Notes: generated by a model from the sequence alone, not told the origin. Positions 30,007 through 38,100 are shown, counted from the stretch's first letter. The stretch is 64,000 bases of DNA from a virus (IMGVR_UViG_3300025121_000282:124001-188000), one strand, 5' to 3'. Made by a program: numbers and translations.

Positions 30007-30219
30007 ATGGCCCGTCGTAAGCCTGAATTCAAATACGAGGTGGTAGTGGAAATTCTGTCTGGAATCACCGATAAGCCTGTGCACTTGGATGGCATCTTCG
30101 TCCACGCTTACAATGGGGAAGAGGCCCTAGCTAAAGGTGAACAGTACGTCCGTGAGAGCGAGTATTGGGACGAACGTATCCAGCCTTCCTACCGAGGAAA
30201 GTGCCAGCGGGTAGATTGA
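30007..30219 (+). CDS. Hypothetical 70-aa protein
   Basis: Two bases after the previous stop. MARRKPEFKYEVVVEILSG then EEALAKGEQYVRESEYWDE: beta-hairpin plus helix. TGA in the following TTGACC. Confidence 0.55.
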   Translation: MARRKPEFKYEVVVEILSGITDKPVHLDGIFVHAYNGEEALAKGEQYVRESEYWDERIQPSYRGKCQRVD

Positions 30220-30241
30220 CCATCATTTTGTTCTTATGAAT
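30216..30241 (+). promoter_or_regulatory. Phage promoter motif TTGACC-N16-GAAT
   Basis: Overlaps the stop of the 30007 gene; AGAAGGAG precedes the next ATG. Confidence 0.6.
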
Positions 30242-30264
30242 TATCGCAGAAGGAGATTATAACA

Positions 30265-30498
30265 ATGGACAACACCAACCTCAAGAATCCAAACGCCCTT
30301 CTCCAGACCCTGGGTGCTGCTTTGAATCAGCACGACCACCACAAAATTGGTGTTCTTAACGTCACTTTTGTCTGTGAGAATGGGGACCGCTTCGAATTTG
30401 GTCTCCCTCAGGCTCTCGATGCCATCGCCAACGACCTTTACTGGGACGAGCGTGGCAACTGGGCCGACGCCACCCACTGCACTGTGGACACCTTCTGA
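30265..30498 (+). CDS. Hypothetical 77-aa protein
   Basis: ALLQTLGAALNQHDHHKIGV, then VTFVCENGDRFEFGLPQALD. Overlaps the next ATG by one base. Confidence 0.55.
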   Translation: MDNTNLKNPNALLQTLGAALNQHDHHKIGVLNVTFVCENGDRFEFGLPQALDAIANDLYWDERGNWADATHCTVDTF

Positions 30499-30779
30499 TG
30501 AGTACTTCTCCCAAGATTGGCGACCTTGGTGTCGAAGCTATTGATGAAGAGGTGGAAAACCGGCTCTTCGGCACTGTCCCCGATGCCACTTTCTCGGTGA
30601 TTTCGTTCTTGTTTAAGGGCACGACGCTGATCTCCATCGAGGTCGAGTCTATCTTGGTTGGAATCTCCAGGTGTTATCGGTGGTCTCAACCCTTGGAAGA
30701 AGTTCTTGTAGACCTTGAAAGTGCCGTTCTCAGAGAAATTTCAGAATTGCACAAGAGACTGCCACCAGAGGCACTCTGA
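30498..30779 (+). CDS. Hypothetical 93-aa protein
   Basis: TGATG coupling. VISFLFKGTTLISIEVESI strands, then helix PLEEVLVDLESAVLREI. Confidence 0.55.
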   Translation: MSTSPKIGDLGVEAIDEEVENRLFGTVPDATFSVISFLFKGTTLISIEVESILVGISRCYRWSQPLEEVLVDLESAVLREISELHKRLPPEAL

Positions 30780-30827
30780 TAACGCCTGTAGTATCATAAG
30801 TCTGAACCCATAACTAGGAGAAAACTG

Positions 30828-31016
30828 TTGAAAGACCCGAACGAACAGCCCGCCGAGACGACCTTGACCTTGACCCTGGTCGTTCCTGAGGGGACGACTG
30901 AAGCAGACCTTCGCAATGCCATCGCCCAGGGGGCGCGAACCATTTTGCCCCTCCTTCCTAAGGATAAAGCGTCTCGGCCCCTCTACATGGCGCTCAACAA
31001 CGCCTTTCCACACTAG
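30828..31016 (+). CDS. Hypothetical 62-aa protein, TTG start
   Basis: TTG 30828 with TAGGAGAA upstream. ETTLTLTLVVPEGTTEADLR, helix, PLYMALNNAF. Confidence 0.5.
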   Translation: MKDPNEQPAETTLTLTLVVPEGTTEADLRNAIAQGARTILPLLPKDKASRPLYMALNNAFPH

Positions 31017-31038
31017 GGGGTTGCTGTAGAATAAAACC

Positions 31039-31122
31039 ATGTTTGGAATTTTTGTAATCTTGATAGTAGCAATCATCCTTTGTTTGGTCGAACTCGTTGT
31101 GGACATTTTGACGGAGGGCTAG
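31039..31122 (+). CDS. 27-aa single-pass membrane peptide
   Basis: MFGIFVILIVAIILCLVELV then VDILTEG. ATG is exactly 6 bases after GAAT (31029-31032) but the TTRAC half is poor (TTCCAC). No Shine-Dalgarno. Confidence 0.5.
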   Translation: MFGIFVILIVAIILCLVELVVDILTEG

Positions 31123-31126
31123 GCTC

Positions 31127-31330
31127 TTGTTTGCATACGAAGGATTCATGACCATCAAATCAAAGGTTGATAACAGAATAATTAATCAGGACTCCTACGT
31201 GGTTGAAGCGCCCAGTAGACAAGAGGCAGTCTTTACCATCATGAAAATGGTCGAGGCGAGCCATCATTTTAAGTCTGCTCCAGAATTGTTATGTTATTTT
31301 GGTCGGGTGTACCGCATCGGGAGGTGTTGA
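31127..31330 (+). CDS. Hypothetical 67-aa protein, TTG start
   Basis: TTG 31127 with GGAGG upstream; ATG 31148 is the alternative. TIKSKVDNRIINQDSYVVEA, helix RQEAVFTIMKMVEASHH. Confidence 0.5.
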   Translation: MFAYEGFMTIKSKVDNRIINQDSYVVEAPSRQEAVFTIMKMVEASHHFKSAPELLCYFGRVYRIGRC

Positions 31331-31333
31331 AAT

Positions 31334-31564
31334 ATGAGTCTTCTTGCTGAGTACGACATCTCCTCTCTAAAAGACTTCTTGTTTCCTCCAGAAGTGTGGC
31401 AGAGAAGCCCCTTGGTGAAATACGAGGGTGGGACTTACGATCTAAGTGAAAATGACGTACACATTTACACGCATGACGGCGTCTGGTTTGTGTGCATGGT
31501 CGAGGGCGATACCCTGGCTACTGTTGATTCCCGCCATGTAGCACAATTCAAGTGTATTGATTGA
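31334..31564 (+). CDS. Hypothetical 76-aa protein
   Basis: LLAEYDISSLKDFLFPPEVW; strand pair DGVWFVCMVEGDTLATVDS. Its TGA lies in TTGACT (31561), which has GAAG after 17 rather than 16 bases. Confidence 0.55.
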   Translation: MSLLAEYDISSLKDFLFPPEVWQRSPLVKYEGGTYDLSENDVHIYTHDGVWFVCMVEGDTLATVDSRHVAQFKCID

Positions 31565-31619
31565 CTTGTGCTCCCCCTGAGTAGAAGAAATTATATCCAA
31601 TATAAGGAAGTCAAATACA

Positions 31620-32252
31620 ATGCCCGCTCCATTCCTCCAGACTCTTAGGCTCCCCATCCAGGGACAGATGGTTGAATTTACCTCTGTGGTTGCAGACCAG
31701 GAAGACTTTGACCGGGCTTTTGAAGTCATGAAGTCAGCTTTTCCTGATGAACCTGGGCTGGCTGCAATCAAAGAGGCTGGGCATTTACCCCTGGCAAAAG
31801 CGGGGTCTAAAACTCAGCCTCTGTTCGACATGTTTGGTGTTAAGACTGAGTTCATGTCCCTCATTGTGCGCGGTACGGGCAAGAAACTCCTTGAGGCTAA
31901 GGACGACAGTAATGTTGTCCATTACGCAATCACGGATGAGGTGGCCAAGGCTATGGAGGCCGCTTTCCAGACCCTTCCTGGTGAAGTGCAGATTGTGATC
32001 CGAAATACGGTAAACAACTCCGTGGACGCTTTGTTGTCGCCCACACCTGACCGCCTGATCCAGATCATCTCGACCTTTATCAGGAAGAACGGGCAAGATA
32101 AAGATACCATCGCTCACATGCTCGTAGCCGCTAAGGAAAGTGTGTATGAGACACTGATGCGGAATACCAATGTTCCAGAATTCGACCCTACCGGGTACTT
32201 TACCCGGTTTTATACCAATTGTTATCTGGCTCTCAACCGATCGGTGCACTAA
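31620..32252 (+). CDS. Hypothetical 210-aa helical protein
   Basis: Helical throughout (VADQEDFDRAFEVMKSAF;  DEVAKAMEAAFQTLPGEVQI; RLIQIISTFIRKNGQDKDT). Immediately upstream of the macro gene (1-base gap), so co-transcribed. Not recognised. Confidence 0.65.
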   Translation: MPAPFLQTLRLPIQGQMVEFTSVVADQEDFDRAFEVMKSAFPDEPGLAAIKEAGHLPLAKAGSKTQPLFDMFGVKTEFMSLIVRGTGKKLLEAKDDSNVVHYAITDEVAKAMEAAFQTLPGEVQIVIRNTVNNSVDALLSPTPDRLIQIISTFIRKNGQDKDTIAHMLVAAKESVYETLMRNTNVPEFDPTGYFTRFYTNCYLALNRSVH

Positions 32253-32253
32253 G

Positions 32254-32822
32254 ATGAACATTACTGTAACCCAAGGGAACATCGTTGACCACCCTGTAGA
32301 AGTCATCGTGAATGCTGCAAACTCTGACCTTCGGGTTGGAAGCGGGGTTTGTGCTGCCATTCATGCGGCAGCGGGTCCTGAACTTGAGGAATTGTGTAAC
32401 TTTGCTTTGAAGACTTGGGGTCGAACCCCTCCTGGCGAAGTTACGTTTACGCTTCCGGGTAATCTGAGTGCTCGGTTTGTATGCCATGCGGTTGCGCCCA
32501 TTTATCATCAGACCCCTGTTTCCATACGGGGGCCATGCTGATGTCGGTTTATACGCGCGCTATCGGAGACTCTGCCGGGTATCGTTGCAAGTCGATTGCA
32601 TTCCCAGCCTTGGGTACTGGGGTTTATGGTTGGCCCAAGCTTGAGGCTGCGAAGATCGCGGTGTCGGTTGCTCGCATGTACCAAGCCGCAGGCATGGACA
32701 TGGACATCGTATTTGTGGCATACGACGACGAGACCTTTGACATCTACAGTAGCCTGCTTGAATTGACCGACATGGGCAATTACAGGCCTCATCCCGAGGA
32801 TGTGGAACACGTCCCGGCCTGA
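32254..32822 (+). CDS. Macro-domain (ADP-ribose-binding) protein, frameshifted at G5 run
   Basis: N-half: MNITVTQGNIVDHPVEVIVN AANSDLRVGSGVCAAIHAAAG, the ADP-ribose loop of macro domains. The frame stops at 32541. One extra G at 32528-32532 gives VSIRGAMLMSVYTRAI and continues with the second signature IAFPALGTGVYGWPKLEAAK to TGA 32822 (about 189 aa). Macro domains bind ADP-ribose, and many hydrolyse ADP-ribose from proteins or DNA. With NADAR 4 kb upstream it suggests reversal of ADP-ribosylation (inference). Confidence 0.75.
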
Positions 32823-32834
32823 CCCTCTTGTACA

Positions 32835-33005
32835 GTGAGCGGAGAGGGGGTGCAGGAGACACGCCGCACCATACCCGCCATTGTCACCAGCCCAGACGCC
32901 GTGCAGGCCGCATGGAGTCAGGGAGACCGGTCCGTAGGGGTGTCGCACGCATGTCGGTACAGATACGAGTGGCCCGCATCTCGGTTAGGGCCAAAGAGGC
33001 TGTAA
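32835..33005 (+). CDS. Possible 56-aa protein, GTG start
   Basis: GTG 32835: TIPAIVTSPDAVQAAWSQGD then VSHACRYRYEWPASRLG. Overlaps the next frame by 55 bases; both look natural. Confidence 0.4.
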   Translation: MSGEGVQETRRTIPAIVTSPDAVQAAWSQGDRSVGVSHACRYRYEWPASRLGPKRL

Positions 33006-33226
33006 TTAGAGCAAATGGGAACATGTACCTTGAATTTAGGGAAGTGTACATCCCACTAGCTACTTCGTTCCTTTTCAGGGTTGGGGCTCTTCTCCACTTG
33101 AAAACCCAGATCGGGAACACTTGGTTGGTTTACTACGAAAAAGACTCTAAGCTTCTCCACTGGCGTGACTTAGATCACGACGATTTTCAGTCTATTCTTA
33201 ATAGGACTACATATGAACTCACCTGA
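32951..33226 (+). CDS. Hypothetical 91-aa protein
   Basis: ATG 32951. MSVQIRVARISVRAKEAVIR, then MYLEFREVYIPLATSFLF and TWLVYYEKDSKLLHWRDL, a strand-rich small domain. Confidence 0.55.
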   Translation: MSVQIRVARISVRAKEAVIRANGNMYLEFREVYIPLATSFLFRVGALLHLKTQIGNTWLVYYEKDSKLLHWRDLDHDDFQSILNRTTYELT

Positions 33227-33407
33227 ACAGGTCATTTCTCGCCGCGAGTACGCCGAGGTTGCTGCATGGAATGTGTACCCATCACGTCGGGACGACAGTC
33301 TCCGGCAACTCTTGGTCCGGTTGCTGGAGAGTGATTTGCTCAAGAATTACACTCCGGACGGATACCGACGCGAAGACAGGCCTTGCAAGGGAATTAAAAA
33401 TGCGTAG
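33213..33407 (+). CDS. Hypothetical 64-aa protein
   Basis: Overlaps both neighbours. SRREYAEVAAWNVYPSRRDD, helix LRQLLVRLLESDLL, basic end. Confidence 0.5.
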   Translation: MNSPEQVISRREYAEVAAWNVYPSRRDDSLRQLLVRLLESDLLKNYTPDGYRREDRPCKGIKNA

Positions 33408-33786
33408 TCCGTGGTTTGTTGTGCTTATTCATGCAAGCGGGTGTCTTGAAGAGAAACTTCCAGAAATTGAGATTGTTGACTTTCAGGTTAAAGATGCTCA
33501 GGTTAAAGATGCCCTCAATAACCAACCTGACGCCATTCTGAAGAGTCCTGTGAGCCTAAACTGGACCGAGGACATCTCACCCGGTCTAAAGCGATACACC
33601 GGGCAATTCTATCTTGGGAATTGTAATTATGGGGTGGAGGGATTGATGTTCCCTCCCATCTCGGGTATTTCCACTCTAAGGGCAGCAATAGAACCGGATG
33701 GATACCCAGTACCTGACCCAAATTGTCCAAGCCCCAGAGACATTATTGGGTGGGGCTTCAACCACTACAAGGGATCTAAACAATGA
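33400..33786 (+). CDS. Hypothetical 128-aa protein
   Basis: MRSPWFVVLIHASGCLEEKL; imperfect tandem VKDAQVKDA from a 12-base DNA duplication; Pro-rich C-half with YPVPDPNCPSPRDIIGWGF. Confidence 0.6.
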   Translation: MRSPWFVVLIHASGCLEEKLPEIEIVDFQVKDAQVKDALNNQPDAILKSPVSLNWTEDISPGLKRYTGQFYLGNCNYGVEGLMFPPISGISTLRAAIEPDGYPVPDPNCPSPRDIIGWGFNHYKGSKQ

Positions 33787-34106
33787 GTAATTCTATTGCT
33801 ATGTTTGTGTGCGGGTCTGCGCTCCGTGACGGTTTTCGGCGCCTGCCTGAAGACCTTGTAGAAGAGATTCAAGATTACATGGTAGACCAGTCTTTTTTGG
33901 TAGGGTGGCACCGTACCTATTCTTGCAACGAGGACATTGTCTGGTTTGGAGTTAGTTATGGTTCTGCTAGCAATGGGTTTGACACCATTCCGGAGTGCTC
34001 AGCAGAAGCGGTGGTGAAGGTGCAGGCACTATACGACCAGTTGTCAGACAACCTGAAAAAGCTTGTTGGACTACCAGTGTTGGGCATACTGGTGTACCAA
34101 TCATGA
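33783..34106 (+). CDS. Hypothetical 107-aa protein
   Basis: ATGA overlap. Helical LPEDLVEEIQDYMVDQSFLV; strand-rich EDIVWFGVSYGSASNGFD; ends with another ATGA. Confidence 0.6.
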   Translation: MSNSIAMFVCGSALRDGFRRLPEDLVEEIQDYMVDQSFLVGWHRTYSCNEDIVWFGVSYGSASNGFDTIPECSAEAVVKVQALYDQLSDNLKKLVGLPVLGILVYQS

Positions 34107-34330
34107 ATTGTAGATGTAATTGTGGCTACACCTGTGGTGGGCCGGAGGTTTGTCCCGTTTTTGGTGAGAATCCAGGTAAATGTATGGAAGACCATCATAG
34201 GTTTGACTGCGACCACAATTGGAATGGGCCCATAACCTCAGTTACAGTGTTCGGGTGTGATAGTGAGTCGGAGACTTGCTCTGTCTGTAAAGCTGTTAAG
34301 GTGTTCCACGATTTGAGTGTGGGCTTGTAA
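34103..34330 (+). CDS. Cys-rich 75-aa protein
   Basis: MNCRCNCGYTCGGPEVCPVF, CMEDHHRFDCDHNW and CSVCKAVKVFH: twelve Cys and several His, probably multiple zinc sites. Confidence 0.6.
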   Translation: MNCRCNCGYTCGGPEVCPVFGENPGKCMEDHHRFDCDHNWNGPITSVTVFGCDSESETCSVCKAVKVFHDLSVGL

Positions 34331-34381
34331 AACCATCCGGACACGTGGTAATACTCAAATAAACACGCTTCCACTCTAAAA

Positions 34382-34636
34382 GTGGAGCTTGTCGTGTTTA
34401 AAAATAAACAGTGGGATGGCTATCCAGACCCTGCGACTGTGGACCCAGACCATAGGTCAGACCTAGTTAGGGCTAGGGTCAAAGCAGGCCTCCTTCCTTT
34501 CCCGTCATTGCCCCTAAGTCACAAATACAACACGGTTGCGGCCGTCTGCTCCAGGTGCGGCATAAAGATTTATCAAGGAACTGGGATGCTCTGGTCCAGG
34601 AAATTGGTGTTGTGTAAGTGTTGTATGGTGGGGTAA
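34382..34636 (+). CDS. Zinc-ribbon protein, GTG start in hairpin
   Basis: 84 aa from GTG 34382. VCSRCGIKIYQG and LCKCCMVG form the ribbon. The start codon lies in the stem TCCACT-CTAAA-AGTGGA. Confidence 0.55.
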   Translation: MELVVFKNKQWDGYPDPATVDPDHRSDLVRARVKAGLLPFPSLPLSHKYNTVAAVCSRCGIKIYQGTGMLWSRKLVLCKCCMVG

Positions 34637-34649
34637 AAGGACGATTAAG

Positions 34650-34892
34650 ATGCTTTACAGAGTAACTTTCCCTCCAGATACAAATGATGCCCGTCAAGCT
34701 GCCCAGATGCTATCAAGTGCCCCTGGGTACAGGATATTCAGCCAAGATAGGCACGTTATACAGTCTGTAGCCGTTGACGGGGTACAACCAGCTGGTAATA
34801 ACCCCGTATTAGTAGAAGCCACCCCAAAAAGTATCGAGAACGTCCGTTTTTTGGTCACCAACAAGGGTGGATCAATTTCAGTAATTGGGTAA
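34650..34892 (+). CDS. Hypothetical 80-aa protein
   Basis: MLYRVTFPPDTNDARQAAQM and ENVRFLVTNKGGSISVIG: beta-alpha-beta pattern. Confidence 0.55.
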   Translation: MLYRVTFPPDTNDARQAAQMLSSAPGYRIFSQDRHVIQSVAVDGVQPAGNNPVLVEATPKSIENVRFLVTNKGGSISVIG

Positions 34893-34906
34893 GGAGACCA
34901 TTTACA

Positions 34907-35245
34907 ATGCACATCTATTGTTGGGACGAAGTACACGAAGAGACAGAAACCCGCTACGTTCCTAAAGAGTTTGAGTTGTTACTGGAGGCTAGTGGCGCCA
35001 ATAACCTCGCTAAAGCCAAGATGATTGCTGCATGGCAAGACAACTCTGAGTACTATGGGAAGGATGGCATCAATACCCAGATCACCTCTTGTGAAGTGGA
35101 GGATGGCGTAATTAAAGCGGTCGGTTTCTTTAAACTCAATAACACTGATTGCAGGGTACTCATTTACTGGAGTGACAACACAATTTCAACCGAAACCCTT
35201 ATCAACAGAGACGCTGCAAAATGGACAACCCTGAAATCGTCCTAG
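34907..35245 (+). CDS. Hypothetical 112-aa protein
   Basis: AAGGAGACC upstream. MHIYCWDEVHEETETRYVPK, helix NLAKAKMIAAWQDN, strands DGVIKAVGFFKLNNTDCRVL. Confidence 0.6.
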   Translation: MHIYCWDEVHEETETRYVPKEFELLLEASGANNLAKAKMIAAWQDNSEYYGKDGINTQITSCEVEDGVIKAVGFFKLNNTDCRVLIYWSDNTISTETLINRDAAKWTTLKSS

Positions 35246-35526
35246 ACCTAGTTAAAGGGTCTAAGATAGTGGCACAATGGCTTGAAGCATGGCCCCTAGG
35301 TTCCCACTCTCTAGCCGGCATGCAGATGAAAACTGCGGCCACAGAGCACTATGTGGTTGGCACTTGTGTTCACTTCTATTCTAAAGGACCTGGACTCCCT
35401 TGTGAAGTTGTAATGGTAGACCCGGACCCAGAAGGAGGGTCTACCGTTGAAGCCACGATTCAGGACTGTAGCTGTGATAAGCCACATGTAGCTATTAAGC
35501 CAGCGTGGATTAAAGGAGTCAAATAG
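35221..35526 (+). CDS. Hypothetical 101-aa protein
   Basis: Overlaps the previous gene by 25 bases. YVVGTCVHFYSKGPGLPCEV, DCSCDKPHVAIKPAWIKGV. Confidence 0.55.
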   Translation: MDNPEIVLDLVKGSKIVAQWLEAWPLGSHSLAGMQMKTAATEHYVVGTCVHFYSKGPGLPCEVVMVDPDPEGGSTVEATIQDCSCDKPHVAIKPAWIKGVK

Positions 35527-35555
35527 CATGGTTTGGGATTCTGACGATTTTCTTG

Positions 35556-35801
35556 ATGCGAGCAGAAGAGTGTATTGATTCCACACTTTTTGCAAAATGG
35601 CCGGTCATAGTAATACTTTTAATAGCGGCAGTTATACTCACCTATTTAGCTGCCCAACAGTCATCCAAAGAACAAGAGTCGTGTGCTTTTGCCTGCGGTA
35701 CGAATTTGCCGTCTAAACTCGTAAAAGAGCAGGGTTCTGACGAGTTTGAATGTTATTGCAATGGGATGGTCAAAGCTGAGGGCTGGAAAGAACCCGAATG
35801 A
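35556..35801 (+). CDS. Single-pass membrane protein, 81 aa
   Basis: Hydrophobic residues ~15-33 (WPVIVILLIAAVILTYLAA), then a C-terminal part with C-x3-C and C-x-C pairs (CAFACG; CYCNG) that could form disulphides outside the cytoplasm. Confidence 0.6.
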   Translation: MRAEECIDSTLFAKWPVIVILLIAAVILTYLAAQQSSKEQESCAFACGTNLPSKLVKEQGSDEFECYCNGMVKAEGWKEPE

Positions 35802-35802
35802 C

Positions 35803-36051
35803 ATGGAACAAACCCCCAACAGCAGAGACAACAAACGGAACATCAGCGGGGGTGTGTTTGCAAAGAAACTTGAAACACCACCCGTGGTAGGTGAGTACAT
35901 TAAGCAGTACACGCGGGCTAATGGCAAGGAACCTGTAATTGTCCGCAAGGGTTCCCGGTTTTTTGTTGGTGAAGGCCGTACCGTCTCCTTCACCCTAGCA
36001 GGACTAATGACTGCAGCCCAAGTCCTGAAAGAAAGAGCAGACCGCAGTTAG
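35803..36051 (+). CDS. Hypothetical basic 82-aa protein
   Basis: ATG 35803. PVVGEYIKQYTRANGKEPVI, then GSRFFVGEGRTVSFTLAGLM. alpha/beta. Confidence 0.55.
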   Translation: MEQTPNSRDNKRNISGGVFAKKLETPPVVGEYIKQYTRANGKEPVIVRKGSRFFVGEGRTVSFTLAGLMTAAQVLKERADRS

Positions 36052-36074
36052 TATTTTTGTGTTAGTCTAGGAGT

Positions 36075-36536
36075 ATGAACAAACTATCTTCTATCCTCCG
36101 AAACACTGCTCTCAATTTTGACCCAACTCTGTTCGAAGAGGCTAAGAAAAATGCTTCCAAGACCAAATGGGTAAAACCATCGATTTCAGAAGAAATTGAA
36201 GAATTAGAGCGTACTGCTGAAGAAGAGGGTATAGCTCTTGAAGTATTGTTACAGGCCTGTGAAACAGCTAAACTTGTAACCCTGACTGATGACGTATGGT
36301 CTCAACTCGACAACTCGTGGTCGTGGGAAACTGAAACTATAGAGTTGGCAATCGAGTACGCCGACGAGATTGGTAGAGACACAACCCGCATTCTTAGAGG
36401 TGTGGGTGGGACACTGCCTGCCCCTATGGTATTGTTTCGTGAAGGGCACAATCCCTACCTGATAGGGGGAAACACCAGATTATCGGTGTTTAGAGCCCTA
36501 AATGCAACTCCCAAGGTGCTGGCCGTCCATATTTGA
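36075..36536 (+). CDS. ParB/sulfiredoxin-fold-like protein
   Basis: 153 aa. The C-terminal 50 residues (TLPAPMVLFREGHNPYLIGG NTRLSVFRALNATPKVLAVHI) match the ParB-like core 'P.P.vl...g...li.GN.RL...', as in phage stand-alone ParB-fold proteins. N-terminus MNKLSSILRNTALNFD belongs to the shared N-terminal group. Middle is acidic and helical. GAGT precedes ATG. Confidence 0.7.
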   Translation: MNKLSSILRNTALNFDPTLFEEAKKNASKTKWVKPSISEEIEELERTAEEEGIALEVLLQACETAKLVTLTDDVWSQLDNSWSWETETIELAIEYADEIGRDTTRILRGVGGTLPAPMVLFREGHNPYLIGGNTRLSVFRALNATPKVLAVHI

Positions 36537-36550
36537 GGCATAAGGTTACC

Positions 36551-36943
36551 ATGGACAAAATTGTAAAAGCTGAGGACTTAGACCAGTGGGGCGATGACTA
36601 CGCTGGCACCATTCGGGACCTTTTTGCTGAAAACTACATGGCCATTGCGCCATATGAGCACCCATATGAGGCTTTAGTAAACGAGGATGGTGACATTCTT
36701 GGGGCCTCCACCTTTGGATTTAGACATAGGGATGAAGGAAGTTTTTCCATAACTGTGACCCCAGATGCCCGTCGTCAGGGTGTGGCTAAAAAACTAGTTC
36801 AAAGTATTGTGGACCAGCACAAAAATACCACGCTTAGGCCCTGGGTTGTGAACCCTGTTATGGCCCACTTACTTGAAGGAATGGGCTTTGAGCCTGATGG
36901 GGAATGGTCTCAAGATAATCCGTACATGGAAAGAACACCATAA
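36551..36943 (+). CDS. GNAT-family N-acetyltransferase
   Basis: 130 aa from ATG 36551 (AAGG upstream). Strand EALVNEDGDILGASTFGFRH, SFSITVTPDARRQGVAKKLV with the R-R-x-G-x-A acetyl-CoA loop, then HLLEGMGFEPDGEW. Follows the ParB-like gene by 14 bases. Substrate unknown. Confidence 0.8.
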   Translation: MDKIVKAEDLDQWGDDYAGTIRDLFAENYMAIAPYEHPYEALVNEDGDILGASTFGFRHRDEGSFSITVTPDARRQGVAKKLVQSIVDQHKNTTLRPWVVNPVMAHLLEGMGFEPDGEWSQDNPYMERTP

Positions 36944-36945
36944 AT

Positions 36946-37125
36946 ATGTACAGAACCGAACTTAGAGACGGTGTAATTGCAATACGATTTGATGGAACTG
37001 AGACCCTGCTGTATGTGGCAAAGCAGGTGAGTCTGTCTGAGGAAGAAATTGATGTTTTAATCAGTGTACTGTCTAAAGCCAAAGAGCGACGGGCTGAATT
37101 TAAAGAGAGACGTCTACCAGATTAA
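36946..37125 (+). CDS. Hypothetical 59-aa protein
   Basis: ATG 36946, 2 bases after the GNAT stop. MYRTELRDGVIAIRFDGTET, helix SEEEIDVLISVLSKAKERRA. TAA overlaps the next TTAACT. Confidence 0.6.
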   Translation: MYRTELRDGVIAIRFDGTETLLYVAKQVSLSEEEIDVLISVLSKAKERRAEFKERRLPD

Positions 37126-37147
37126 CTGTACCCATTCTGAATGGAAT
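37122..37147 (+). promoter_or_regulatory. Phage promoter motif TTAACT-N16-GAAT
   Basis: Shares its TAA with the 36946 gene's stop; CAAGGAG follows. Confidence 0.6.
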
Positions 37148-37170
37148 TACTGTACAAGGAGACAATTATA

Positions 37171-37347
37171 ATGACTTACGCTGACGCCTGCACACAATTC
37201 AATTCCAAGATTTTGCCCTTCCTTCCTCACGGAGATGCACCCGCTCGGAGAACGGCTTGGAATAACTGGACTGATGGTCTGTGCAAAGACAAGATCATTA
37301 CTCAGAAGCAGTATGACACCTGGGTTCACCCCAAACCCAAGGGTTAG
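37171..37347 (+). CDS. Small phage protein, 58 aa
   Basis: MTYADACTQFNSKILPFLPH, RRTAWNNWTDGLCKDKIIT, QYDTWVHPK: a conserved short family of phages and plasmids, function unknown. Confidence 0.7.
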   Translation: MTYADACTQFNSKILPFLPHGDAPARRTAWNNWTDGLCKDKIITQKQYDTWVHPKPKG

Positions 37348-37352
37348 TTGCA

Positions 37353-37763
37353 ATGACCGAGGCCTATACCACCTGGATTGCACAGTATGCCGTCAGGAAC
37401 AACAATGTACTGGCGGGTTTCTGTTACAGTGCGTCCGTAGAGATGCAAAAAGCGTTTCCAGAACTTATTCTGTGCCGCGGGTACGTCTATGAGAGCCGTG
37501 AACACTGGTGGCTCAAAACCTTAGATGGTGAAATTGTAGACCCCACGGCTGCTCAATTCACAATCTTCTGCGAGGTACTGTTAAAATCAGACTACGAAGA
37601 GTACTCTCCGGAGATTCACGGGCCAGAGCCAATTGGTCGGTGTATGAAGTGCGGAGACTACTGTTACGAAAGCGTAGAGGGTGCCAGTTCTATTGCCTGT
37701 GGTACTGAATGTCTTGCTGAGTTAAATGAGTATTATAACGGCAAAATCAAATTTGCCAGATAG
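37353..37763 (+). CDS. Hypothetical 136-aa protein with zinc knuckle
   Basis: LAGFCYSASVEMQKAFPEL, then REHWWLKTLDGEIVDPTAAQF, a pattern met in phage transglutaminase- or NlpC-like small proteins (Cys, His, Asp order), and a terminal CMKCGDYC...C ribbon. Enzymatic role unproven. Confidence 0.65.
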   Translation: MTEAYTTWIAQYAVRNNNVLAGFCYSASVEMQKAFPELILCRGYVYESREHWWLKTLDGEIVDPTAAQFTIFCEVLLKSDYEEYSPEIHGPEPIGRCMKCGDYCYESVEGASSIACGTECLAELNEYYNGKIKFAR

Positions 37764-37766
37764 CGA

Positions 37767-37792
37767 TTAACCATACTGCTCGCCAACAGAAT
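37767..37792 (+). promoter_or_regulatory. Phage promoter motif TTAACC-N16-GAAT
   Basis: Just after the TAG of the 37353 gene. Confidence 0.6.
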
Positions 37793-37830
37793 TACTGTAT
37801 CAGCCAATCTAATAAGAGAGCACTTCTATA

Positions 37831-38100
37831 ATGAGCAACATCAAAATCACTATTGTGTATATCGGCGCTCCTCAGGCAGCCGATTACGAACCTACCACCA
37901 AGCACCTGGAAACTTTTGAGGCGGCTCCGTTCCTGGGCGCCGCTTTTAAAACGTGGCGCAAAGTGGAAATTACCAATGACGACTATCGCACGAGGTACCA
38001 GCGCGACCGTTATAGGTCCTTCTTGGGTGGCTGTCCCACCTTGGACGACCCTCGTGAATTCCCTATTGGTACTGGCCGTCAAGCCCCGTCTAACTGTTAA
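37831..38100 (+). CDS. Hypothetical 89-aa protein
   Basis: MSNIKITIVYIGAPQAADYE; basic middle DDYRTRYQRDRYRSF. Confidence 0.55.
   Translation: MSNIKITIVYIGAPQAADYEPTTKHLETFEAAPFLGAAFKTWRKVEITNDDYRTRYQRDRYRSFLGGCPTLDDPREFPIGTGRQAPSNC

Noticed and set aside
35528-35578. 16-codon frame MVWDSDDFLDASRRVY
   Set aside because: No Shine-Dalgarno and nested against the 35556 membrane-protein gene; too short to support.
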